Shown: positions 33,555 to 43,320, numbered from the stretch's first letter. The stretch: 64,000 nucleotides of DNA from JBGLNJ01 sp041300525 (GCA_041300525.1 JBGLNJ010000001.1:806001-870000); one strand, 5' to 3'. Notes: generated by a model not told the origin, from the sequence alone. Numbers and translations: made by a program.

Positions 33555-35432
33555 TTACCGTGGCGTCGTGCTGCGATAGATCAACGATTCGCGGCTGGTA
33601 AAGCGGTGGCGGTGCCAGGTGACCTGTCCACTCTTGTCGGGCGTGAACGCCGAGCCTTTGATGTCGGGCTTGACCACAGCGGTCATGATGGGGTGATAGA
33701 GGGCCACCATGGCCACGTCTTCGATGAGGATCTTTTCGGCTTGTTGGTACATCTGGTTCCGCTTGGCTTCGTCGCCTATGATCGCGCCAGCCTGGCACAG
33801 CAAGGTGTTGAACTCTTTGCTATACCACGTGTGGCGGCCGGGCATTTCGGACTTGTCGGTGACGCCGCCCTTTTCGCAGCCGCCCCACGGGCTGAGCATG
33901 TTGCTGCCGTCCACAAAGTCATACTCGTAGGGCACGAGGGCAAAGATAAAGTCGCCGCTCTTGGTTGTCTTTTGCTTCTTGAGTTTTTCCACGTACAGGC
34001 TGTAATCGAGGTTCTGGATCTCGACCGTGACGCCCAGGCTCTCCTTGAGCATGCCCGCGATGGCCTCGGCGGCGCTCACTAGCGCAGGATCGGCTTTGCG
34101 CAAGAACATGGTCAGCTTGGGGAAGCCTTTGCCGCCGGGGAAGCCCGCGTCCGCCAGAAGTTGAGCGGCTAGCTTGGGATCATAGTTCTGGACGCCCTTG
34201 AGCGTCTTGACGTTCTCGCCGGGGAAGCCGGGTGGGTTCATCGTATAACCGGCCACGGACTGGTACTTTAGTGGCCCTTCGACGAGCTTGTCGCGGTCAA
34301 CCGCGTGGCTAAACGCCTGGCGCACCTTAAGATTGTCGAACGGCTTGTTCCAGGTGTCAAAGAACAGATAGTAGGTCATAAAGTTGGGCCAGGTGATGAG
34401 CTGTTTCTTCAACTCTGGATTTGCCATGATCTCGGCCATGGCGGAAGGAGGCAGGTCTTGTTGGTAGCCGCCGCCGATGGCGTCTAGCTCGCCGTTCTTG
34501 TAGGCGGCCCAGCGCGCCTGAGGCTCCATAAAGTTGATGATGATTTTGTCCATCATAGGCGGGAACGGGCCGGTGTACATTTCGTTGGCGACAAAGACCA
34601 TTTGCTTGCCCTTGTCCCAGCTTTCCAGCTTGTACGGGCCGGCGGAGACCCAGTTCTTTTTGTCAAAGGCCCACGAGCCGTCGTTCAATCGGTCTTTGAT
34701 GATGTGTTGGGGCGACACCCATACGTCAGCAAAAATCTTGATCAGGTAGGGCGTCGGCTGGTCGGTAGTCACGCTGAAGGTGTAATCGTCTATCTTTTTG
34801 GCGCCCAACTCTTCCGGCGGTTTCTTGCCGCCCACCACGTCGCTCCAGTTGACAATGTTGGCCATGCTGTAGAACCACTCAAAGTCATAGTCCGGGCGAG
34901 CGTATCGCTGGAGTGTGAATATCCAGTCGTCCGCGGTGATCGGTTTGCCGTCGCTCCACTTTTTGTCCTTGCGTAGATAAAACTTCCAGGTCAATCCATC
35001 TGGAGAGACTTCCCATTTTTCGCAGGCATTGGGCTGCGGCACGTATTCCTTGTCGGGCCGCGCGCAAGAGTCGTGCCAGGCGTAAATGTCGCCCACGTTT
35101 TCGTCATAGACGCTGGCATCCCAGGTCAGCCATTTCAATTCTGATTCGGCATAGCGCATGACCTGTTTCTCCAGCGGCGCTGCGTCGGCCGGGAGCTTGA
35201 CGCCGGCCCGATTGACCACCTCTTTGGGCTTGGGTGGCTGCGTTGGCGCGGCTGGCGGCTGGGTTGCGGCTGGCGGCTGGGTTGCAGCCGGCGCGGCTGG
35301 CTTGGCTTCAGTCGGCTTGGGCGCCTGTGTGGGTGGGACGGGTGTTGCTTGAGTGCAGGCGACCAGAGCGGTGCTGGCGAGCATGGACAGCGTCACCAAC
35401 AATATCAACAGCGCAGAACACTTGCGTTTCAT
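33555..35432 (-). CDS. Extracellular peptide/opine-type substrate-binding lipoprotein
   Basis: The 625-residue protein has a lipoprotein signal (MKRKCSALLILLVTLS...TALVAC), a Pro/Thr/Ala linker (about 30-75) and a family 5 solute-binding domain with LTWKFYLRKDKKWSDGKPITADDW, a typical cluster signature, and VRQAFSHAVDRDKLVEG. GGAGGAG precedes ATG 35432. It supplies substrate to the two permeases upstream. Compared with ordinary oligopeptide-binding proteins it is of normal size apart from the linker. Confidence 0.93.
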   Translation of the reverse strand: MKRKCSALLILLVTLSMLASTALVACTQATPVPPTQAPKPTEAKPAAPAATQPPAATQPPAAPTQPPKPKEVVNRAGVKLPADAAPLEKQVMRYAESELKWLTWDASVYDENVGDIYAWHDSCARPDKEYVPQPNACEKWEVSPDGLTWKFYLRKDKKWSDGKPITADDWIFTLQRYARPDYDFEWFYSMANIVNWSDVVGGKKPPEELGAKKIDDYTFSVTTDQPTPYLIKIFADVWVSPQHIIKDRLNDGSWAFDKKNWVSAGPYKLESWDKGKQMVFVANEMYTGPFPPMMDKIIINFMEPQARWAAYKNGELDAIGGGYQQDLPPSAMAEIMANPELKKQLITWPNFMTYYLFFDTWNKPFDNLKVRQAFSHAVDRDKLVEGPLKYQSVAGYTMNPPGFPGENVKTLKGVQNYDPKLAAQLLADAGFPGGKGFPKLTMFLRKADPALVSAAEAIAGMLKESLGVTVEIQNLDYSLYVEKLKKQKTTKSGDFIFALVPYEYDFVDGSNMLSPWGGCEKGGVTDKSEMPGRHTWYSKEFNTLLCQAGAIIGDEAKRNQMYQQAEKILIEDVAMVALYHPIMTAVVKPDIKGSAFTPDKSGQVTWHRHRFTSRESLIYRSTTPR

Positions 35433-35550
35433 GTTACTCTCCTCCATAGTGAATATGCCTAGTCCACTCTGCCATCCGGGTTCCCCAGCCCTTGGGCAGA
35501 ACTCGGTTCAATTCTTGGAGATGTATCCCTCCTTTCTGTTCAAATCTCGG

Positions 35551-36537
35551 TTACTTTTCTTTGAGCATCTGGGGGTCTAGCGCGTCTCGCAGGCCGTCGC
35601 CCATCAGCGTAAAGCCCAACATGGTGATCGCGATCATCAGGGCGGGAAAGAACGCCAGATGCCAGAAATAGGTCATGTTGGTAACGCCATCCATTCCGAT
35701 CATCTGGCCCCAACTGGGCGTGGGCGGATTGATGCCCACGCCTAAAAAGCTCAGCGACGCTTCGGTAAAGATGGCGGCCGGGATGCCCAGAGTGAGCGAG
35801 ATGATGATGGGCGCTGTGGCATTGGGCAGCAGATGCGCGCCAATGATCCGCCCGCTCCCGGCCCCGATCATGCGCGCGGCCTCGATAAACTCTTTTTCGC
35901 GCAGGGCCAGGAACTGGGCGCGCGTCAGGCGGCAGACGCCGATCCAGCTGGTGATGCCAATCGCCAGCATCACGTTCCAGAAACCTGCGCCCAGCCGGGC
36001 CATGATGAGATAGGCAAAGAGGAGTGTGGGAATGGCCGACATGATGTCCACCAGCCGCATGACCAGGAAATCACCCCCCCCGCCTTTCCAGCCGGCGATG
36101 CCACCCAGTGGGATGCCGATGGTGAGGGCGATGAGTTGGGACAAGAGCCCTACGGTGAGAGAAACGCGCGCGCCAAAGACGATGCGGCTATACAGGTCGC
36201 GCCCGTTGAGGTCCGTTCCCATCCAGTATTTGGCGCTGGGAAAAGCGCCGGAGGGGCCATAGAACCCTTTGTCGTACGGCGTTTTAGCGAGCAGCGGTTG
36301 GGCGGGTCGCCCCAGGAACGGGGCGATGAACCAGTCGTCGGCGAAAACGGCCAGCGTGACGAGCAAGATGACAAGCACAAGACCAAAGAGGGCCAGCTTG
36401 TTCTTGCCAAAGCGATAGGCTGCATCGCGGTAGAGACTACGCTTTTGCCGTATACCTTGTTTGGCGAATTCCAGATCAATTTTGGCCTGGTCAGCGTCAG
36501 CAGTAGTCTGTCTTGTTGTCTGATCACCTGTCTGCAT
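35551..36537 (-). CDS. DppC-like ABC importer permease
   Basis: The 328-residue membrane protein has an N-terminal cytoplasmic segment, a first helix (KLALFGLVLVILLVTLAVF) and five more helices. The EAA loop EAARMIGAGSGRIIGAHLLPNATAPI is the ATPase contact. LNGRDLYSRIVFGARVSL is typical of DppC/OppC. ATG 36537 has GGAG upstream. It follows DppB by 16 bases. Confidence 0.93.
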   Translation of the reverse strand: MQTGDQTTRQTTADADQAKIDLEFAKQGIRQKRSLYRDAAYRFGKNKLALFGLVLVILLVTLAVFADDWFIAPFLGRPAQPLLAKTPYDKGFYGPSGAFPSAKYWMGTDLNGRDLYSRIVFGARVSLTVGLLSQLIALTIGIPLGGIAGWKGGGGDFLVMRLVDIMSAIPTLLFAYLIMARLGAGFWNVMLAIGITSWIGVCRLTRAQFLALREKEFIEAARMIGAGSGRIIGAHLLPNATAPIIISLTLGIPAAIFTEASLSFLGVGINPPTPSWGQMIGMDGVTNMTYFWHLAFFPALMIAITMLGFTLMGDGLRDALDPQMLKEK

Positions 36538-36553
36538 GGACACTACTCCAATG

Positions 36554-37474
36554 TCAAGCGTAATTGACTCGAGGATCAATCACAACGTACAGTACGTCCG
36601 TAATCAGGTAAGTGATAGCAATCATCACGGCCCACAGCATCGTCAAACCGATGATCATGGGATAGTCACGGTCAAGCGTGCTGGTCACAAAGTACTTGCC
36701 CAGGCCGGGCACGCGAAAGATCGCTTCGATAAAGATAGAGCCGGTGATGAGGTCAGGAATGATTGGCCCAAAGGCGGTGATCATGGGGATGAGAGCATTC
36801 TTCATCACGTGACGCCAGACGACCATTCGCTCAGACAGGCCCTTGGCCCGGGCGGTGCGGACATAGTCCGAACGGATGACCTCGATGACGCTGGCGCGGG
36901 TGTAACGGGCGATGGTCGCCATCGGCGCCAGCGAATAGGCGACTGAGGGCAAGATCCACTGCTTGGGCGAATCCCAACCGCCGGTCGGCACCCACTTGAG
37001 GGCCAGGGCAAAGATCAAGATAAAGAGGATGCCCAAAACAAAGTGTGGCGTGACAAAGCCGAGGATGGAAAGCAACGTGGCGGTATAGTCTGCCAACGAA
37101 TTTTGCTTTAGGGCGGCTATGACGCCCAGGGGGATGCCGACGCCAAAGGCAATGATCAGAGCCATGCCGCCCAGGTGAATTGTGATCGGCCACGTGCGGC
37201 CGATGACGTGAGTGACTTTTTCATCCGGATGCTTGAAGGAAAAACCGAAATCGAGCCTGAGCACGCCAGACAGCCAGGTGGTGTACTGCTGCCAGAGTGG
37301 CTTGTCCAACCCGTAACGCGCTTTGAGCGCGGCGATCTGTTGGTCGGAGAAGGGACGCTGACCGTATTTCCAGGGCCCGCCCGGCACCTCGTGCATGAGG
37401 GCAAAGGTGATGATCGAAAGGATCAGCAAGACAGGCACCAGACCGGCCAGCCGCATCAGAATGTAGCGGAGCAT
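36554..37474 (-). CDS. DppB-like ABC importer permease
   Basis: The 306-residue protein has six helices, the N-terminal periplasmic-loop sequence GGPWKYGQRPFSDQQIAALKARYGLDKPLW and the EAA loop VRTARAKGLSERMVVWRHVMKNALIP. It starts after AGGAGG. Together with DppC and the binding protein it forms a nickel/peptide-type importer, but the DppD/DppF ATPases are not in the operon. Confidence 0.94.
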   Translation of the reverse strand: MLRYILMRLAGLVPVLLILSIITFALMHEVPGGPWKYGQRPFSDQQIAALKARYGLDKPLWQQYTTWLSGVLRLDFGFSFKHPDEKVTHVIGRTWPITIHLGGMALIIAFGVGIPLGVIAALKQNSLADYTATLLSILGFVTPHFVLGILFILIFALALKWVPTGGWDSPKQWILPSVAYSLAPMATIARYTRASVIEVIRSDYVRTARAKGLSERMVVWRHVMKNALIPMITAFGPIIPDLITGSIFIEAIFRVPGLGKYFVTSTLDRDYPMIIGLTMLWAVMIAITYLITDVLYVVIDPRVNYA

Positions 37475-37502
37475 TGTTTCCTCCTATCCGATAGGATAAA
37501 GT

Positions 37503-38354
37503 TCAACGAGCTTTGTGAGCCGACAATTCTTTTGCCACGTCTCCCATCCGGGCAAAGCGGGCACAGTTCTTGGAAAGGGCGTGTTGAATGAACTGTTCCA
37601 GGAGCGTCATCCGATGTCCCCGTCCGATCACCTGGGGATGCAGGGTAAGAGTGAAAACGCCGTCCTGCTCGTGCCCGACCATGTAATCGAATTCACCGGC
37701 CCAGATCTCCAAGACCTTGGAAGGGGCAGAGAGGCCCACCCGCAAGGGAGTAAAGTTGAAGGTGAAATGAGGCCAGTCATCCAGACTAAAGTCCACCGGA
37801 AATTCCCACAGACTTGTCTCTTGCCCCGGTTGCAAGGGCTCCTCTATTCCCACTCGATCTCCCAATCGGGGATGGTAAGGATGAAAGTCGTCGGCAAAGA
37901 GGCTCGAGTCGTAAAGAAAGCCATATTCGACTAGCAATGAAAGAGTTACCGGGCTATAGTCCCAGGAGGGTGAGCGATAGCCCAAGGGCGGGCGCCCCAG
38001 AAAACGTTCCAAGACTTGCACTCCTCGTTCCATGCTGCGCCGCTCTTCATCGGGATTCTGAGTGCTAGGGTCCCGATGTTCATAGCCGTGGTGGGCAACC
38101 TCGTGCCCGGCAGCCAGGATAGCCTCGACGGCGCGGGGAAAAGATTCGGCGGTGTGGCCGGGCACGAAGAAGGTAGCCGAGATTCCATAGGCCGATAGCA
38201 GCTTGAGGATGCGGGGTATTCCTGCCCGCGCTCCATACTCGCCTCTGGAGAGCATGGCTGGCGTGACAGGGGAATAGTTGCCCAACCAAACGCTGAACGC
38301 ATCAAAATCAAACGTCAGGCAAACCGTCCAGTGCTTGTCGCTGGACAGAGACAT
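37503..38354 (-). CDS. Polysaccharide-deacetylase-family (NodB-like) hydrolase
   Basis: The 283-residue protein has the NodB motifs: LTFDFDAF (TFD-type, first Asp and a variant second position), HEVAHHGYEHRD (metal histidines) and GYRSPSWDYSP, plus LTLHPQV near the end. These variants are typical of PuuE-like allantoinases and related amidases in which a carbon-nitrogen bond rather than a sugar N-acetyl group is cut. AGAGGT precedes ATG 38354. Gene context with transport and amino-acid dehydrogenase-like genes supports a small-molecule substrate. Confidence 0.88.
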   Translation of the reverse strand: MSLSSDKHWTVCLTFDFDAFSVWLGNYSPVTPAMLSRGEYGARAGIPRILKLLSAYGISATFFVPGHTAESFPRAVEAILAAGHEVAHHGYEHRDPSTQNPDEERRSMERGVQVLERFLGRPPLGYRSPSWDYSPVTLSLLVEYGFLYDSSLFADDFHPYHPRLGDRVGIEEPLQPGQETSLWEFPVDFSLDDWPHFTFNFTPLRVGLSAPSKVLEIWAGEFDYMVGHEQDGVFTLTLHPQVIGRGHRMTLLEQFIQHALSKNCARFARMGDVAKELSAHKAR

Positions 38355-38365
38355 CTTGACCTCTT

Positions 38366-39541
38366 TTACCAATTCTCTTGGTAACGTTTCACGGTGATGC
38401 CACGCGCCTGCAGCTCTTGTAGAAACAGATCAATCGGGACATCGGTGAGGGGAGAGAGCAACCCGCGTTGGGCAATATCTCCTCGCAAGATCATTTGCGC
38501 GCCGATGCTAGCCGTGTAGCCGACGGTCCGGTTCATTGCCATCAGGCCAGTCTCCAGGTCGCGCAGATCGCACATTTCATAGACCAGGCGCTTTCGCTCG
38601 CCATTCTTGATCCCACGCATGTCCACTCGGATAACCGCCACGTCTCGTTCGTGGTCCGCATACTGGAACTGGGGTTGTTCCAGTAGAACGCGCACAAGCT
38701 CGCGCGGGACGACGCGCGCCTCGCCGACTGTGATTGGCGCTTCGTCCAACAAGCCCATTTGCGCCATCGCATACCAGAACGCGCAGTGACCGGGCCATCG
38801 GGTCGCGTAGCGGCCTGCATTGCGGACGGTCGCCCGGATTCCCATCTTGTCCAGAAAACGCGCCACGTCCCCGTTCACGTAGGCTTCTTGCGTCTCCCAA
38901 CCGGCCAGTTTTACGGTGTGAATGTTGTCCGGAGCGAACATTTCTTTGCCGGGGATTTCTACGATCTTGCCGTCGCGGACGATACGCCCATCGCGCTTGT
39001 AGGCGATGAGTACTCCTATGGCGCTCCACGAGATTTTGTATTGCAGGGGATTTGTCTTGGCGGATTCCGGCTCCGGGAAGCCGGTGCCGTAGGAATGGTA
39101 TTCGTGAACCTCGTCCAGTTCCTTGACAGCCTGCCCAGCCAGAACGAGGTCTATGCCAGGGTCAAAGCCAAATTCCGGCAAGATGGCCAGGTTGCGGGCG
39201 GCGGCTTGTTCGGCAAGGGAATACAACTCTGGCGAAGCGTAAGACGTATCAACCACGTGCGCGCCGTTGGCGATGGCCAGGCGGGCGATTGTGGCTTGAT
39301 AGAAAACGGGAAGTAGATTGATGACGGCGTCAACCCCGTTCATGGCCTTGTTGAGCGCGTCGTGGTCGTGAGCGTTTAATGTGATTGGCTCGATCTTGTC
39401 TGCGCTTAGCTTTTTGACATAGCTGGTGAGCGTAGCCACATCGCTATCGGCTGCGATAATGTGAGATACGGCAGGGCTGCGAGAGAGATCGTGCAGGGCT
39501 GCGCGTCCTTGCCGGCCGATGCCAAGAACCAAAATTCTCAT
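38366..39541 (-). CDS. Saccharopine-dehydrogenase-like oxidoreductase
   Basis: The 391-residue protein begins MRILVLGIGRQGRAAL (NAD(P) Rossmann loop), has GVDAVINLLPVFYQATIARLAIANGAHVVDTSY, and the second-domain phrase LPEFGFDPGIDLVLAGQAVKELDEV. This is the saccharopine dehydrogenase/carboxynorspermidine dehydrogenase fold. The start is taken at ATG 39541, as the upstream extension has no conserved residues. It lies 11 bases before the deacetylase-like gene. A diverged relative is encoded at 40536 on the other side of the regulator. Confidence 0.88.
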   Translation of the reverse strand: MRILVLGIGRQGRAALHDLSRSPAVSHIIAADSDVATLTSYVKKLSADKIEPITLNAHDHDALNKAMNGVDAVINLLPVFYQATIARLAIANGAHVVDTSYASPELYSLAEQAAARNLAILPEFGFDPGIDLVLAGQAVKELDEVHEYHSYGTGFPEPESAKTNPLQYKISWSAIGVLIAYKRDGRIVRDGKIVEIPGKEMFAPDNIHTVKLAGWETQEAYVNGDVARFLDKMGIRATVRNAGRYATRWPGHCAFWYAMAQMGLLDEAPITVGEARVVPRELVRVLLEQPQFQYADHERDVAVIRVDMRGIKNGERKRLVYEMCDLRDLETGLMAMNRTVGYTASIGAQMILRGDIAQRGLLSPLTDVPIDLFLQELQARGITVKRYQENW

Positions 39542-39636
39542 GGTTGTGCTCCTGGGTGTGCGCGGTAGGGGGCTAGCAGAGTCCGGTCCATCGTCCAGTG
39601 CTTGTTGCTGGACATAGCTTGTTGAACCTCCCGACG

Positions 39637-40302
39637 CTATGGATTCTGGTTTTCCACCCCGACGTACCACCTCAAATGTTCTCGCGTTATGGCAACGGCG
39701 GATTCAACGTTGCCATCTCGGAGCGCCTGCAAAATGGGATGGTGTTGGCGAAAAGCGTTCAGAATATTTTCGGTGCTGCCCGATTTCAAGCGTGCGATCC
39801 AAAAATGATATAAACGCTCGTCGAGGCTGTCCAGTATGCTAGAAATCCGCTCGTTTCCATATTTTCGATCCAGGATGTGGTGAAAGACCCGATAGTGATC
39901 GAGGCCGCCGAAATAGTCCTCTTCTGCAAAACAGCGGTCTCCTGCTTGCAGGGCCGACTCCATGTCTGCCAGGTCTTTTGAGGTGAGTCGCTGGGTTACC
40001 TCATGTAGTATATGACATTCGAGAATTTCCCGCAACTCGTAGATGTCGCATATCTCCTTCAGCGAAAGCTCTGCGATTTGATAACCTTTGGGAGAGATGT
40101 TGGTGATAAAGCCTTCTTGCTCTAATCGAGCCAACGCCTTGCGCACTGGTGTCCGGCTGACGCCCAACTCTTCAGCCAGCTCGGTCTCGGTCGTCACGAC
40201 CCCCGGCGCAAGTGTGCCATTGAGAATCACTCGTTTCAGTTGAATATAGACCCTGTCTTCGAGTGGTTGTTGTTTTTCTATCTTGTCGAGGGATCTGCCC
40301 AT
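39637..40302 (-). CDS. GntR-family regulator with FCD domain
   Basis: The 221-residue protein has an N-terminal winged helix (LAEELGVSRTPVRKALARLEQEGFI, about 15-75) and an all-helical FCD effector domain with metal-binding residues (DHYRVFHHILDRKYGN, and HHPILQALRDGNVESAVAITREHL). This is the FadR subfamily. It heads the minus-strand operon and is divergent from the second saccharopine-dehydrogenase-like gene, so it probably represses both and responds to an organic acid or amino acid. Confidence 0.93.
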   Translation of the reverse strand: MGRSLDKIEKQQPLEDRVYIQLKRVILNGTLAPGVVTTETELAEELGVSRTPVRKALARLEQEGFITNISPKGYQIAELSLKEICDIYELREILECHILHEVTQRLTSKDLADMESALQAGDRCFAEEDYFGGLDHYRVFHHILDRKYGNERISSILDSLDERLYHFWIARLKSGSTENILNAFRQHHPILQALRDGNVESAVAITREHLRWYVGVENQNP

Positions 40303-40350
40303 AGAAAATCACTTTGAAAAGGTCATTGGCTACTCGACATTCAATTAATG

Positions 40351-40384
40351 TGGTATACTGATTACCGAATCCTGGATTCAGGAT
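40351..40384. promoter_or_regulatory. Extended -10 promoter and GntR operator candidates
   Basis: TGGTATACT (40351-40359) is an extended -10 box facing the plus-strand gene. GGTA and TACC half-sites (GGTA-N7-TACC) overlap it, and ATCCTG-gatt-CAGGAT (40369-40384) is a second perfect inverted repeat. Both are plausible binding sites of the adjacent GntR protein. The rest of 40303-40535 holds no gene. Confidence 0.5.
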
Positions 40385-40535
40385 ACTACAACTCTTTATG
40401 CCTGTCAAGTAGGGTTGGGATCGGGACGAGCAATTGGCGTAGGGCATGATCCTCTCTGTATAGTTCTAGTTACAGCGCGGCTCCGAAGGGGGAGTGCGCT
40501 TGGCAAAATCAAAATTCGACTATGGAGGGAATCAC

Positions 40536-41597
40536 ATGAAAATCCTGGTTGTGGGCAGTGGCCTCATGGGACCGGCAGCGGCGTATAACGCCCTGTCGGA
40601 TCCGCAAGTTTCTCAGGTGACTCTGGCTGACATGAGCCAGCCACAGTTGGAGGCTGCCAGAAAAAAGCTTGCCGGCATGAAAGGCGGCGAAAAACTTGCC
40701 ACCGCCGTCCTGGATTTGAATGACCAGGCAGCGGCAAGCAAGTTGATGGCCGGTTTCGATGCCATCGTCGCCGCGCTCCCCAAGCAAGCCATCGGTGCGG
40801 GCATCCGCGCGGCGATGTCGGCCAAGGTGCCTTTGGTAGACCTGAGTTGGCCTCCCGACCCAGAGGCACCAGGACTCAAGCGGCAGGTCGAAGCAGCGGG
40901 GGCACTCGTCATTCTCGGATGCGGCGTCGAGCCTGGCCTGACCGAGATCATGGCTCGCTACCTGGCCGAAACGTTGGATCGGGTGGATGAGTTGCACATC
41001 ATGTGCGGCGGCATTCCGGAAAAGCCGACGCCGCCGTTGGGCTACAAGATCGTTTTCGGCGGACGGCAGATGCCCTTGCGCCCGTCGGATGCACGCATTG
41101 TCGAGAATGGCGAACTCAAGCCGGTGCCACGCTACTCTGGCGTGGAGCCGGTGACTTTTCCCGGCGTGGGCGCGTGCGAAGCCTGGCACGAAGGTTTCAT
41201 GCCCTGGTTGCTGAATCTGGATGCTTTGAAGGGGTTGAAGGTCGGCACGCAAATGACTGTCCGCTGGCCCGGTTACGCAGCCAAGGTAACAGTCCTCAAG
41301 GAAATGGGGTTGTTGAGCGAAGAGCCGATTGAGGTGGATGGCGTCCGGGTCGCGCCGAAAAAGCTGCTCGACGCGCTGCTGTACCCGCATGTCCGGTTGG
41401 AAGAGGGCGAGCGGGACATCACACTCTTTCGTGTGGAGGCGATGGGCGAAAAGGATGGCCGTCCGCGCCGCTACAAGATCGAAATGGTGGATCGCTACGA
41501 TAATGTCCTGGGCTTTACTTCAATGGCTCGTACCACTGCTTTTACAGGGGCCATCGTGGCCCGTATGTGCCCTTGTCGTCGGTTGCTCCAACGGTGA
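40536..41597 (+). CDS. Saccharopine-dehydrogenase-like oxidoreductase, C-terminus cut
   Basis: ATG 40536 follows GGAGGG. MKILVVGSGLMGPAAAYNAL is the nucleotide loop, and GAGIRAAMSAKVPLVDLSWPPDPEA and GCGVEPGLTEIMARYLAETLDRVDELHIMCGG match the minus-strand relative at 38366. The normal protein is intact to FTGAIVARM (about 41566), only a few dozen residues short of the usual end. Then eleven unrelated residues come from antisense of the subtilase. The loss may or may not destroy activity. Confidence 0.85.
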   Translation: MKILVVGSGLMGPAAAYNALSDPQVSQVTLADMSQPQLEAARKKLAGMKGGEKLATAVLDLNDQAAASKLMAGFDAIVAALPKQAIGAGIRAAMSAKVPLVDLSWPPDPEAPGLKRQVEAAGALVILGCGVEPGLTEIMARYLAETLDRVDELHIMCGGIPEKPTPPLGYKIVFGGRQMPLRPSDARIVENGELKPVPRYSGVEPVTFPGVGACEAWHEGFMPWLLNLDALKGLKVGTQMTVRWPGYAAKVTVLKEMGLLSEEPIEVDGVRVAPKKLLDALLYPHVRLEEGERDITLFRVEAMGEKDGRPRRYKIEMVDRYDNVLGFTSMARTTAFTGAIVARMCPCRRLLQR

Positions 41598-43065
41598 TGA
41601 CGAACGGATCGTTGGCCGGTGGATAGAGGGAGGCCGCGCCGTTGTTGCCGGCCGAGACGACGGACACAATGCCATTGAACCACAGGACCTCGAGCGCGGC
41701 ATCCAGCGGGCTGGTGTGGTAGGATTGCGCCATGGTTGAGTTGAGCGATAGGTTGACCACCCGAATGTTAAAGCGGCTCTTGTTCTCATTGATCCACTGC
41801 AGGGCGCTGACCACATCCGCTTCAGTAGCCACCCCCTGGTCGTCGCTCACTCGAACGTTGAGGATATTGGTCCTGGGAGCGATGCCCACAACTTTGCCGT
41901 CCGAGTTCTTTCCATCGCCTCCAATGAGAGAAGCGACAAACGTGCCGTGACCGTAGAGGTCAGAAGAGTTGTGATAACCCTTCTTAAAGTTGATGTTGAC
42001 GATCTTGCGCTTGTCCAGGTCTTTGGTTCCCAAGATGCCGCTATCCACAACGGCCACAGTCACACCCTGGCCCTGCAGGCGGGCAGGCGCTTCGCTCCAC
42101 ACATCCGTCGCCCGCACCACCTGGTTGTAGACGTTGAGTAGCTGATTCTTGTCAATGTCAATGCTGGGCAATGAGGACGGCGCCGCGCCTCCACTCGTGT
42201 CTGTGCCGGGGGCGCTCGTCACGCGCAGGCCGATCGCGTCGTAATAGACTGTATGCCGGAACCCGCTCTGGTCGAGCACCAACTCTGTGTTCAGGACATA
42301 GTCAAAGTCGGACCACTTCCATGCGCGGCTGCTGGTAATGTCCACGTAGATATCGCCGGCCTTGTCCGCCCCAAGGAATGAGTTAAAGGCGCTGTAACTG
42401 ACAGTGAAGGTCTTGACAGCTTTCCCGGCGACGTACACGGTCAGCTTGGGGTTTTCTGTCGAGCTCAGCTTGGTCGGCACATAGGCGCGGAGCACGACTT
42501 GTACCTTTTGGATGGCGTGACCTGCCGTGACCTCGGGCGCAAAGCCGACGAACGAGCCTTTGGCGGCGCTGCCCCAACTGTACATGCCATTGGGGCCCAG
42601 TGGCGAGTCAATCAGGCCGGCGGCGGCGAGGAACGTGGTGGTAGTTTGCGCGCCAAGATTAGTGGCGTAGGTGGTGGAAACGTTCGTGTCATCTGTGCCT
42701 GACTGCCGGACCGGCGCGTCGAGCGAGACCCAGCGCACGCCGTCTGCCTTGGCCAACTCCAGTGCGGATTTGGCCGATAGCTCGGCGGCGAAGGCATTGA
42801 TGATGCGCAAGTCCTGCGTGACGGCGCCGCCCAATTGCGCGATCAACTCTTCCACGCTGGCATCTTGCGCCGTCTTTTGGACGATGACGCTCAACGTCGC
42901 ATCAGGGCGCTCGGCTGCCATCTGCAACAGAATCGGTTGAGCGCGAGGCGCGATCTCCGGCTTTGACTCTGTCGCCATGAACGGCAGCAACAGCGCCACT
43001 ACCAGCAGGACGTTCAAACACCTGCCCCATCTCATAAACTGCGAACCTGTAACCGGTTTCTTCAT
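41542..43065 (-). CDS. Subtilisin-family (S8) serine protease lacking the catalytic serine
   Basis: A secreted pre-pro-protein: signal MKKPVTG...NVLLVVALLLPFMA, an inhibitor-like propeptide (about 50-110), an inserted beta-rich domain, and the S8 core with VAVVDSGI (Asp), YGHGTFVASL (His) and VSAGNNG (oxyanion Asn). The sequence stops at VGATDDKGTYG near 41570; the GTS serine motif that should follow is absent because the gene meets the opposite-strand oxidoreductase gene. AAGGAG lies before ATG 43065. As it stands it cannot be an active protease. Confidence 0.88.
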   Translation of the reverse strand: MKKPVTGSQFMRWGRCLNVLLVVALLLPFMATESKPEIAPRAQPILLQMAAERPDATLSVIVQKTAQDASVEELIAQLGGAVTQDLRIINAFAAELSAKSALELAKADGVRWVSLDAPVRQSGTDDTNVSTTYATNLGAQTTTTFLAAAGLIDSPLGPNGMYSWGSAAKGSFVGFAPEVTAGHAIQKVQVVLRAYVPTKLSSTENPKLTVYVAGKAVKTFTVSYSAFNSFLGADKAGDIYVDITSSRAWKWSDFDYVLNTELVLDQSGFRHTVYYDAIGLRVTSAPGTDTSGGAAPSSLPSIDIDKNQLLNVYNQVVRATDVWSEAPARLQGQGVTVAVVDSGILGTKDLDKRKIVNINFKKGYHNSSDLYGHGTFVASLIGGDGKNSDGKVVGIAPRTNILNVRVSDDQGVATEADVVSALQWINENKSRFNIRVVNLSLNSTMAQSYHTSPLDAALEVLWFNGIVSVVSAGNNGAASLYPPANDPFVITVGATDDKGTYGPRWPL

Positions 43066-43320
43066 TTGAAAACTCCTTACTTTATCGCACAAACCTAGAG
43101 CCGCTAGAGTCAGATCTTGTTCTTATGGTCCATTGTCTCCTTTCGAATGTCAACGGATCAAGCGACACGTCGAGCGTTCACCTGCGTGATAGAAGCGTGC
43201 GAACAGTGCGGACGATCTAATGATAGGCCCTTGTGCTGATTTAAGGGGTTTCAAAAGCGTTCCAGATGGGGTGCAGTTTCGTTCCAATTGACCGTGCGAG
43301 GCAACTGCCCAGGAGTTGCG

